Source: Diplosphaera chodatii
Taxonomy: Eukaryota; Chlorophyta; Trebouxiophyceae; Prasiolales; Stichococcaceae
Length of the DNA: 64,000 nt
Assembly (NCBI GenBank): GCA_032358165.1
Contig: JAALGY010000062.1
Coordinates: 1,116,001 to 1,180,000 of the forward strand
Direction: 5' to 3'
Below, piece after piece: positions 33,001 through 45,158 of the stretch. Each line of letters opens with the position of its first letter. Position 1 is the first letter of the stretch. The translations under genes were made by a program, and so were the position numbers. The notes under the pieces were generated by a model that searched no databases, was not told the DNA's origin, and saw only the letters and a list, made by a program, of their open reading frames with translations.

Positions 33001-35649
33001 CGGCTGTGCGCCCGACGCCGTCACATTTGCCAACCTCATCCGTGCCTACAAGAAGGGCGGGCAGTGGTGCCAGACGATCTCGACGCTGGAGGCGATGCAG
33101 GCGGCGGGCGCGGAGCCCCACGCCGCCGTCATCAGCTCCGTCATTGATGCCCTGTGGCACACCGGCATCGTGTGGGCGCAGGCCAAGGCGGCCCTGCTGT
33201 TCGAGGACTCCATCAGGGCGCAGCGGGTGCCGGGCACCACGGAGATCGCCAAGAAGGGCACGCTGCGGGTCGATCTGCAGGCGCTGACCGTAGGCGTCGC
33301 ACTGCTCGCCATGCACCGCTGGCTGTCCGGCATGCGGGCGGTGGTGGCGGGCGGGCCGGGCGGCGCCCCGACCCTGGACGCCAACCGCAAGCTGGCCGTC
33401 ATCAACGGCATGGGCGACCACTCGCGGGCGCAGGGCAACTCCTCCGCCGTGAAGGAGGCCATTGGTGCGTGCTGCCTGGGCGCCTCTGTGACTCGCTGCG
33501 CGCTTTCCATGGAGCACAGAGCAACACAAACCATCTCCACCCATGCGAGCGTCAGCATGGACCGTGCCTCTGGTCAGAAGCTGGCTTGTTCCTCAGTCAG
33601 AAAGGGTCTCGCTGTGCTGTGACTCTGCATCTGTGTGTTTTGCAGGCTCCGCTCTGATCGGCAGCAAGGCGCCCTTCCGGCTGATGTCGGACCATGTGCG
33701 CTGCGGCCGCCTCGAGGCCGCCACCTCGTCCGTCCGCGACTGGTGGGTGGCTTGAAGGATGCACTGCCCAGACTGACAGCATGCAAGGGGTGCACGAGCG
33801 GCTGTCTGGTGCTCGAGTGTGATCACAGCTTTCGTCTGCCACGATTACGGACTCAGAAGCACCCTGCCTTGCTGCAGGCTGCTGTCGGATGCGTTCCACG
33901 ACTATGCGGTGCACTACAGCACAGACGCTAGTGCCGATGGCTCGCCGCTGGTCACCACCGCGGACTACCTGGCGACCGAGGAGGCAGAGGCGGTCAAGTG
34001 CCAGGAGATGTTCGAGGTGGTGCGCAAGTATGAGGCGCTGCACACCAACACCTGGCAGGTGGGTGTCGCAAGACCAAGAGTCCCCTACTTTGCTGGCCTG
34101 GCCGTCAGAATCCCTGGTGTCGATGGGTTTGCAGTTGGAATGAACCGTGTCTTTGACATGCTTCACCATCAACGAAGTGGCTGGCCCTGTCGTGTACAGG
34201 TGCTGTCCATGGAGGCGCAGTCATACCTGGCACGCCACAAGCAGCTGGTGCAGGCGGTGCTGCACGCCAGCGGCCGCATCGGCCTCAGTGACCAGGTGGG
34301 CGCTGACAGCGCAGTGCCTGCAAGGCAGCCAGGCTCTGGGGTGGAGGAGAAGAGACAGAGGACCCTGTGTGTTGTCGGTCGAGACAGGCGTCACAACGAG
34401 CTTGGCAGCTCGTTGATGATCACTCTGGTGGTTGGGCAGCTCTGTACAGCCTTCTTCAGCATCCGTGTGGCACCGTGCATCTTTCTGCTGGCGCAGGTGG
34501 CACACGCAGCAGTTGCGCTGATGGACGCCACGGTGGCTGCCGGGGGCCGACCCTCGGACGCGCTGGAGGGGCTGTTCATTGCGGCCTGCCTGCGTATCGC
34601 CGCAGCGAATGAGGGCGGCTATGTTCCGTCGCCTGATGAGGCCGCCGCGCTCTTCGGCAGCAATGGTGCACCTTCAGCGCTGCAAGTTGACCTCGCGATT
34701 TCAGCTGCAAGTTGCCGTTTATACATCATGAGTGCACTGCAAATTGTTCTGGGTCATCGGGTGATGTTCAAGTCTCGTGGCCAGGAGTGGGCTGTGACGT
34801 CCGCAGTCACACATCGGCCAATACCCCGAAGCTTGTCTGCCACAGGGCCAGCGCTGTCGCGGATGGAGGCTGATGTGACGACGGTGGTACGGGGTGACAC
34901 CGCGTGCATCAGCGCCCTGCACGTGCTCAAGGTGTACGCGCAGCGGCTGGGGTGCGACCTGCGCTCCAGCCGCCTGGTGTCCCGCGTCATGGCCTCCTCC
35001 TTCCTGGTGGTGCGCCCTCACCCGCTGTGACACCCGCTACATGCCACAAGTGTTTCTGAGACCAGGCGCCACGCCTACTGACGCCAGCCCTTGCCATGCC
35101 GCTGCATGAGTTGCAGTTGCTTGGTCAGGGACTTCGATGCGGCAGCAGCTGTGGTGCCTTTCTCCATTGTCCCAGATGACGTCACACCGTCTCCCAGAGT
35201 CGGCAACAAGAGATGGTGCTGTGCGCTGCAGGTCACCGCTGCGCTGGGGGACGGCGTCTCGCTGCAGTGGCCGCCGTCGCTCATGGCGGCGGCGGTGCTC
35301 ATCGCCGCCCGCCGGCATCAGGTCTGATCAGTTAACAGCTCTGACCAGCACAGCAACCCGTGAGGATGGCCACCTGGGCGACTGGTCTGCCACTTGGCAC
35401 TCGTTGCAACTGTTGCACGGCCACGTCACTCACCATTTGGGTGCCACCCAACGTGGCCGCAGTCTCGATAACGTGGCTGTGGCCGTGCAGGGTTGCATCC
35501 CGACGTGGCCCACGACGCTGGTGGCGCTCACGGGGTACGTTGAGACCAGCACCCCAGGGTTTTCGGCCGCCATTGCGCACGCGGACCGCCTAGTAGCACA
35601 CATGTTCTCGGGTGCCTCGCACGCCGTCGCCGCGCCCCTGCCCATCTGA
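27057..35649 (+). CDS. PPR31: OPR-RAP-PPR-SMR-cyclin fusion protein (green-algal PPR31-like)
   Basis: Probable organelle RNA-binding factor of about 1,950 residues in 22 or so exons. Part 1 (27.1-29.9 kb): about nine octotricopeptide/FASTK-like repeats (LSNMLYAYALLNHHPG, LSNTVWSLAKLG, LTNILWAMAKL, LSNLLYAFAALDCHPG). Part 2 (30,045-30,515): RAP domain (VAIQLDGPGQFF, VVSVPFYAW, RRAYLDHLLSLG). A phase-0 junction (SLQLE|ANLWHG, intron about 30,516-30,619) leads into one 2.8-kb exon. That exon holds a Ser/Gly/Gln-rich linker, then about eight PPRs (32.0-33.2 kb; for example EVQTYNLMIATCVKLGQPD). Next is an SMR-like domain (LRVDLQALTVGVALLAM, LAVINGMGDHSRAQG) completed by the exon at 33,646. Seven further exons encode a cyclin-box-like region (EAQSYLARHKQLVQAVL, LEGLFIAACLRIA, ALHVLKVYAQRLG) ending at 35,649. 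ATG 27,057 follows an in-frame TGA; no transit peptide is visible, so a 5' exon may be missing. Confidence 0.85.
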
Positions 35650-36449
35650 CCCAGAGGTGTGGCAGGTGCCCAGCCACTTGCTTGCATGCTGCTCTGCTGA
35701 AGAGAGCGCTCGTGCAGGTGGTGCTGTGCATCGCCCAGACTGTGCCGCGACCAAACCCTGCACGACTGCTGCGCAGCCAGTCACGAGACCGCCGGCTGCT
35801 TGCATCTGCAGGGCACAGTGCTCCAGTGCGAGGACCTGATGAGTGCATGTGCAATGTGCAGGCTGGCGACCGTTGACCTTTCATGCATCACCGTCGACCG
35901 CAAGGCATCAATTCTGCGGCCGGCCGACCTGTAGCGACCTCGGTATGATTGGTAGCCCTACTGCGGCTGAACACCTTATGCTCGGCCCAGTCTTTGCTTG
36001 CATATTGGCACGTCGGGTTTTTCGGCGAACTGGAGACACCGCATTCAGATCGTTTCAGGCACTGGTGCGCGGCTTTCTGGCTTTCATGCTGTCGGATACC
36101 TAGCATGACTAATCAACATATTGATGATTTGCGCCCACTGAGGCTTGCGGGGGATGGGGGCGCATGGCTGTTCTCGCCGATGCCTGCCTGCACACTGGTG
36201 CAATCATAGGCACGTCATTGTTCGCGCGCTCCGTCAGTGCTAATGCAGTGCAGCGGCTTTGGCAGCAGCAGCCCCTCCCCTTGTTGTGACTTTCGACTGT
36301 TTCACTTCTGTGTTGACTGTGTAACAAAACGGTACAACATGAGGCCCACATACAGCCCATTGTGTGCCAGTCCACCGTCCTCCTCAGTGGCGGCGCCATC
36401 CTTCCAGCTTCCCGCTTGCCCAGCACTAGTTCAATGGAAACATGGAGCG
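35650..36449. other. Intergenic, PPR fusion 3' side to ATP12
   Basis: About 0.8 kb. The reading frame upstream of the ATP12 ATG stays open back to an in-frame ATG at 36339, which could extend ATP12. Nothing else is recognisable. Confidence 0.35.
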
Positions 36450-38098
36450 ATGGACATCTGTAAACGGTCAGGCCGGCGTCTCCTCGGATGGAGGCCCGCA
36501 ACACTGTGTAGCATGCAAGCGCTCGGCCGCCTTCGGCAAAAGTTTCTGCAGGCTGCACTGACTGAGCTCAGCGCAGGCCGTGCGGCGACATGCGGCACAC
36601 TCTTGCGGGCGCAGGCCCACAGCTCAGCCGCGGAATCGGACGAAGATGTCAAGCACCTGCAAAGGTTCTTCAAGACCGCAAACGTGGCTGCAGAACCTGA
36701 GGTGACTTCCGTTTGCACCTTCGTGATGTGCGGATCCCGCAGCATGCATGTCGGTATTGACGACCGGACCCCTACTTTACTGCTCGCTGTGGGCTGCGGT
36801 CAGGGTGGGTATCGGGTCATGCTGGATCGGCGAGCCCTGAAGAGCCCGGCAGGCCTCCCACTGGTGCTGCCTTCGCGGCTCATGGCTCTTGCGGTTGCGG
36901 CAGAATGGGAGCAGCAGGTGCAACTGGTCTTCCGTACATCCAGCACGTCGCGAACTGCAAGAACACACATTACAACTTATGCTTGTGACCACCTGCCACG
37001 GCCTGGTCGCTATATGTCCACAGATGCGACTGTTGAATCAGCACCACGCTGGCGCCATGCATGCAGGAAACCGGCATCAAGCCATTCACCATGCCACTCA
37101 TGACGCTTGCGGCAACAGCCATAGATCAGGTGAGCAGAATGCTGCTCGTCCCTCAGCCCTATATGCTGCTGAGTAGAGGTGGCAGTGCAGGTGTTGGTGC
37201 GTAACCGTTGGGGTCTACTTCCCTCTGCAGCCAAAGCCCAGGGAGCGTGTGATAGAGACCTTGCTGCAGTACCTCCACACAGACAGCGCCTGCTGTCGTG
37301 AGGAGCCAGGCACTGTGGCAGACCGGCAAGCAGAGGTGCTGCAGTGTGTTGGCCCTGCCGCTCTGCGATGCCCTGCAGCACGAGCGGTGCCCCGGACAAA
37401 GCCTGCCGGCTCAGCCTGAGATTCCGCCGCAGGTGTTCGACCCGGTGCTGCGCTGGGCAGAGGGCGAGCTAGGCGCAAGCCTGGTTGCTGGCGACAGCCT
37501 TCTTGGCATGGACCAGTCAGAGGAGCTGATCAGCAATGCTCGCAGCTATCTGCAAGGTCAACCCCGAGCACAGTGTTGTCAGCAATGTGATGGCGCACCA
37601 TGTTTGCCACATTACTGGCTATATGTCTATCAAGCGAGCATCTGAATGTTTGTTTCTGAAGATGCAGGGCTGGATCAGTGGCACCTGGCGGCGGTGGAAG
37701 CGGCAGCATCAGCTTGTCGATCTGTGATCCTTGGGTTGGCGCTTGTCAAGGCAAGCCCGTGCTGCAACTCATATATAAGGATGCTTGTTGTGGTGTCTGG
37801 CACCTGCCTGGTTCAAGCCCACAGTTGTACACAGCTGCATTGCAGCAGCTGCTGCACAGAGGCAGGTGCCGAGACATCACAGGGACAGCTTGCAGCACAA
37901 CGCTGGCAGCCATGAGATGTGCCACGCGTGGTGCAGGGCCGGCTGTCTGTGGCAGAGACGCTGGCGGCGGCGCGGCTGGAGGAGGAGCTGCAAATACAGC
38001 AGTGGGGCCTGGTGGAGGGTGGCCACGACATCGACATTGCAGACGCTGCAGCCAGGGTCTCAGCAGCAGCCCTCTTCTCGCGACTCACTGACAGCTAA
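36450..38098 (+). CDS. ATP12: ATP12, mitochondrial F1-ATPase assembly chaperone
   Basis: Binds unassembled F1 alpha subunit during ATP synthase assembly in the mitochondrial matrix. Seven exons. Exon 1 has an Arg-rich presequence (CKRSGRRLLGWRP, then LGRLRQKFLQAALTEL) and HLQRFFKTANV. Then come GYRVMLDRRALKSPAG and RLMALAVAAEWEQQ, ETGIKPFTMPLMTLAATAID, RVIETLLQYLHTDSACCRE, FDPVLRWAEGELG, QWHLAAVEAAASACRSVIL and finally GRLSVAETLAAARLEEELQ with QWGLVEGGHDIDIADA. All of these are ATP12 signature blocks in the right order. The last intron (37,751-37,936) starts with GC (AAG|GCAAGC) rather than GT. Only this junction gives the conserved LALVKGRLSV. The start could instead be the in-frame ATG at 36,339. 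Confidence 0.93.
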
Positions 38099-38910
38099 TG
38101 GCGGCAGGGCGGCGGCGCACGTTCTGACATGAATGCAGTTAGCAGCCATTTATGCCAGCTGACGGTGTTGTGTACCCCTGTGCCATCATCATGTACATGT
38201 AGAAGTCAACAAAGCCAATGAGATTATTACAGGTGGCAAACAGCTTCAACTGGGGCAAGCACCCAAGATTGGACCATGCAGTCTCCAGTACCTCTGTGAT
38301 GGCAAGCACACCAAATAATAGCACCGTGGACGCCACACAAGACTCTCCCTCACTTCACGAACACAAGTCCAGTGCCCACACAAGCTGCTAGAGACTCTCC
38401 GCAATACTGAGAACGACACTCACTGGCTGGCACAATTAACCGAGAAAGCACCTCCCCATACTTCGCGTGGACGGCCCGTTTGCCAAATTGTGCTCTTGTG
38501 ACTATTGCATCCCACATGCCTGCCTGTAGATCATCCTCAGCCTTGACAGAGTTTCCTCAGCCTTGACAGAGTACTGTCGTCAGCTGCTGCTGACTGGGTG
38601 ACCGACTGCCACATAGGGGCTGCTTGCAGGCCGCTCCCATCGATAGTTCATGACCCGTGACCTGCGCCGGCGCAGCTGCCTGCTTTCAGCCTGCCAGCTG
38701 CACACAATGCACACAGCACCTCTGCTGCCGCTGCCTGAAAATTGAGTGACAGGAAGCTGATGGCTGCTGCAGTGCACTCGCGTGCCGCTCTGCTGTGCGC
38801 CTCGGACTGGACCTCAGCTCTGCTTGCGCCCAGCAGTATGCCTGCTGCTGCGTCTCACGGCTCTCACCTCGCGCCAGACAGGCCTGCTGCGCCAGGCCTT
38901 CCGCTGTCTA
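38099..38910. other. Intergenic between convergent ATP12 (+) and desaturase (-)
   Basis: Both 3' ends face this 0.8-kb stretch, so 3' UTRs are expected. A 65-codon hydrophobic frame on the minus strand (38,336-38,139) has no family signature and I do not call it a gene. Confidence 0.4.
38534..38573. repeat. 20-bp tandem duplication
   Basis: Two adjacent 20-base copies, TCCTCAGCCTTGACAGAGTT and the same with a final A, lie in the interval between ATP12 and the desaturase. Probably a local slippage duplication. Confidence 0.85.
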
Positions 38911-41858
38911 TCACGCCTGCTGAGCAGCGGGCAGGTTGCGCGTGGCAGCTGCGACTGACGCCAGGCGCTGCAGCACCAGCCTGGTGCCGGTCGCCATGCC
39001 GCAGTGCTCGTACGCAAGACCGTGCTTCTCGCACAGCTGCCGCACCGCCGCCGCCACCTTGCACAAGTTGTGCCGGGGCAGCGTGGGGAACAGGTGGTGC
39101 TCGATCTGGTAGTTCAGGCCACCTGCTTGTTGTCCACACGGTTGCATGTGAGCCATCCTGAGCATGATGTGGCGACTGGTGGCGCTTCAACGGGAGAACA
39201 TTGGTACTCGCTGACATGCTTCTGCTGGTCCAGGCATACGATCATGACCCATGTCACTGTGACCAAACGAAGCGGCAACAACGATCTTCAACAGGTACCT
39301 GTGAACCAATCGTTCCAGAGGCCGGCTGTGATGTCGCGTGTGGACACGATCTGGGCTGTGACAAAGTCCTTCGTATCGCTGTACACCTCCATGCCATTGT
39401 GGCTTTGCACAAACACGATGCTCAGCAAGAAGCCGCTGAACACCTGTGAAGCGTACGAGTGCCAGTCTCTACATCCGTTGCTACCAGTGCTGTTGACAAT
39501 ATGCGAGATGTGGCAGGGTCTGTGTGCTGCATGACTCTGCGTCTTGGTTACTCAGCGAAGATACATTCTGAATGAGGCTGCCTACCTGGCTGAGGACGAC
39601 GAACAGGAGGCCCTTCCAGACGGGCAGGAAGGAGAACACCATGCCCAGGTACCAGGAGTAGTGCAGCCCGATCATGGCCAGCTCCTCCCACGGCTGCACG
39701 CCCGCCTGCTGGACAGCGACACCCAGTTGTCCCTGACTGCGCCGCATGACGAGTATCAGGAGTGGCACGTGTGTCAGCAGAGTAGCACCTCAAGGCAGCC
39801 GCTGGGCTGCAGGTGCGAGTGAGCAGGACGGTCGACCAACAGGTGCAGCGCCCGCGGGGACGGGGCCGGGGCGGCAGCGCACCTTCTTGGGCTTGGGCGC
39901 CAGGTTGTGCGACACGCTCTGCTCGCACCAGCTGAAGCGCGCAAACATCAGGATGGGGAAGAAGAAGTAGTGCTGCATGCGCAGCAGCGCCCGGTGCGCG
40001 GCGCCGCCCACGGTACTCGCCATCTCCGTGCTCCACGCCAGCAGCGGCAGCGTATCAATGTCCGGGTCCACCGCCTGCACGGTGGCAGCGTGGACCTCTG
40101 ATGTAATGTTTGTTGGGCAACATCACCAGGCTCATCCATGACCCCAGTCCACGAAGGGTTTGTGCGCATGCCTGCACTCGGGAGTGGGGCAGGCAGCACT
40201 GAGGCGTGTGGTTCTGTGAAGCCAACTGCTGGCAAGCATGCTGTAGCGTTGCACCTGGAAGTTTTCGTCCAGCTCGTTGGGCGCTGCATGGTGCTTGTTG
40301 TGCTTCGACTTCCACCAGTCCACGCTGAAACCCTGCAACCATTCCCACCGGGACCGCCTCAGCATGCTGAACAGCTGGATAGCGCGGGACTCATACATGC
40401 TACATGCGCTTGTGATGTCCAAACCTGCACAGCTGTGACAGGTGCTCACCAGGGCCACATTGCCGATGAAGTACCCAAAGGCGTTGTTCACCGCCCGGTG
40501 GCGAAACACCTGCAGCCAAAGCACTCAGCATGTCAGCACCCGGTGCAGCTTCAGCTGCATGCACGCAGGTATCTGCGCAGCCGCAGCGCCGGGTGTCAGG
40601 CTCGCTGGACGCAAGAGAGCAACACAGCGCTCGCCTGGTGGTGCAGGTAGTCGTGTGCCAGCCAGCCGCCCTGCTGCCAGAAGAGCCCCAGCAAGAAGGC
40701 CGAGCCGATCAGGCCCCACATGGACTCGTGCCACCGCACCAGCGTCGCCAGCGCTGCCGCCAGGATCGCAAACGTGCTGCCCGTCTTGTACAGGTAGTAC
40801 GACTTGCTGCTGCGGAACAGGCCTGCGGGTGCAGCCGGACGCCAGGTTGGGGGCCGGCATGCCGTTCGGACGTTGCCAAGGCAAGGCGGGCCCAGTTGTT
40901 CCGTGAGAGCTATGCTACCAGTGCGCTGCGTGAGCAGGTGGTACCTCTCTGCAGCATTGTCCTCCGCAGCGCCCGGAAATCCTCCTGCAAGGGTGACAGC
41001 GGCTCCTCCTGCAACACCAGAGACACCGCCTGAGCACGCGTCGCCAGCACAGCGTCAGCCCCCAGGTGATCCTGACGAGGTCCGAGGCAGCACGCGGCTT
41101 TGACCCGATACTGGACCACCCACCAGCAGCTCGCCCACGTAGAGGGGCTTCAGCAGCGCCCATGCGCCCGGCGAGTGGAAGCCGGCAAACACGTCCGTGG
41201 CGTCCTTGCCCGCGTACGTGTACACGACCCGTCCTCCAGGATGCTCGTTTGCCCAGTTGCTGAGGTCGTACACCTGCATGAACAGGGCACAACTCTCAGG
41301 CACATGCCAGCCAGCAAGCAACAAGTATCTGCTGCGATGCAAGGTATGGCTCAAACTGGGGGCATTTGAACATGCTGACGACCGGTGCTGCAAGCAAATT
41401 GCAAAGCTGTGCACATGTTGCAGTGAGCTGCGCAGCACGATCCCGGCAGGAGCGCTTGCAGGCTGAAGTATGAGGCTGCATCGGCCCTGCTGTCGCTGGC
41501 TGTGTGGCCCAAGATCGCTGCTGTATCTTTTAGGTGCAGCGGCTTGAAGAGCTTACTAGCAGCGTTTCCGAGCCAATGCAGGGCTGTGAAGCAGCGGACC
41601 CAATCGCAAAGCCAGGCTTGGTCCTCAAGGTTGTGCGGTCGGCTGCAATACACCTTGCAAAATGCGACCGCTCCGTATCTGAATACCGTCGGTACGTACT
41701 CCAAAACACGCTACCTTGCTGTTGATGACGATGTAGCAGTCGTCCTCCGTGCAGTGCTCCGCCACCTCTTCGCTTGTGAAGGCCTCCCCGGGGCCGTCCA
41801 GCACGCTGTCAGCGGACCGCTTCCGCCGGAACAGCTTCCCCAGAGCAGCCTCCGCCAT
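38911..41858 (-). CDS. Cytochrome b5-fused front-end acyl-lipid desaturase, probably delta-6
   Basis: ER membrane enzyme inserting a double bond between the carboxyl end and an existing double bond of polyunsaturated fatty acids. Ten or so exons from ATG 41858 ([15 protein letters not shown]). Cytochrome b5 domain: [10 protein letters not shown], then [19 protein letters not shown] with the heme-ligand HPGG, and [13 protein letters not shown]. Desaturase His boxes: HDYLHH (40.65 kb), HNKHH within [16 protein letters not shown] (40.3 kb) and [15 protein letters not shown] (39.1 kb), where the Q replaces the usual first His as in all front-end enzymes. Hydrophobic exons between boxes provide membrane segments. 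The blocks [13 protein letters not shown] and [17 protein letters not shown] resemble the delta-6 desaturase of arachidonate-making trebouxiophytes. Regioselectivity (delta-6, delta-5 or sphingolipid) cannot be proved from sequence. Stop 38911. Confidence 0.9.
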
Positions 41859-42316
41859 CGCAGATACCCTCGCGGCGCAGCGCCGCCGGCGAACGGGCTA
41901 TCACCAACCCAGAAGCGTGTTGATCAGATAACCGGCTGTGCAAGGTGCTGCGACGCGTGCCGCTTGCACGCACACCCAGCTGTGGGAAAAGGTTGCAAAT
42001 TGAGAGCTGAGCTGTAAGTTGCTTGCGCTGCTGTGCACTCTTCGTGGAGCCGCGCGTGGCTTGTGAGCAGGTCCGCGCAAAAGGTTTGAGCTGTAATTTG
42101 CTGAGCAATATTCGGACTGCCAAGGCGGTCGCCAGCCGTGCAGTTCCCGGCTGCCAGCCGATCAGATTGAGCTGAGCCAGCATGCCTGCGCATTTGCCTT
42201 GCAAGCCTGCTGCAGTTTCTACGAGTGATATTGACTGCCATCGGTGACACCACTATCTGATATCATAGGCCGCACGATCAACTAGAACCTTGCAACAGCC
42301 TGTTTCTTAGCACGTC
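41859..42316. promoter_or_regulatory. Divergent promoter region, desaturase (-) / ALAD (+)
   Basis: 458 bases between two opposed start codons. GATATTGACT and CTATCTGATATC words near 42.23-42.26 kb are somewhat AT-richer than the surroundings. No canonical TATA was found. Confidence 0.4.
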
Positions 42317-44602
<2,286 letters not shown>

Positions 44603-45158
44603 ACCGTGCTCTTATCTGGTTCCGGCATGCAGCTGACTCAAGCGGAGACCGGCTGCAGTCCATCTCAGCGGTGGCCTTGGTGCAAGTTTGCGTGGGAAGT
44701 AAATGCTGTGGACATGGGATCCCAGTATCCTGGTTTGCCTGCACTACAACTCGACGCACAAAAGCCATTGCTGCCATGTTACTAGTCTGTTCATGCAATA
44801 TATTGCTTCGAAGCAAAATTCTGGACGTTCAAGAGCGCTTGCCATGAGGAAGGCATAAAGGAGTATTGAATTGGCAACTGCTATGACTGTTCGTGCCCCA
44901 GGCTTATCGCCGTGCTGCTACAGCTGAGCGTCTTGAACCAAGAGGGCGCTTGGGCGAAGCAGACAGGACACAATGCTTCGATCGCACGGTTGGTCACAGG
45001 CAGCCATCCTCCTCTCTCCTACCCCAGGCATGCATGTGCACTGCAAGCCTTCTTGGCTTGGGGACATTTTTGGTGGGCGGTGTTCACCGCCCCTGCAGCG
45101 TCCAAAGCCGGTTCCCAGCTGGAGGCCCTGCGGCTGAAGTCCGATGCACCAGCACCAC
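44603..45158. other. Intergenic between convergent ALAD (+) and two-RRM gene (-)
   Basis: About 0.55 kb holding two 3' UTRs. AT-rich around 44.78-44.88 kb. No gene seen. Confidence 0.4.

Noticed and set aside
37770..37780. TATATAA word in ATP12
   Set aside because: It lies inside the GC-AG intron, with no gene start downstream.
38139..38336. Hydrophobic 65-codon ORF, minus strand
   Set aside because: No family motif; it lies where the 3' UTRs of two convergent genes are expected.
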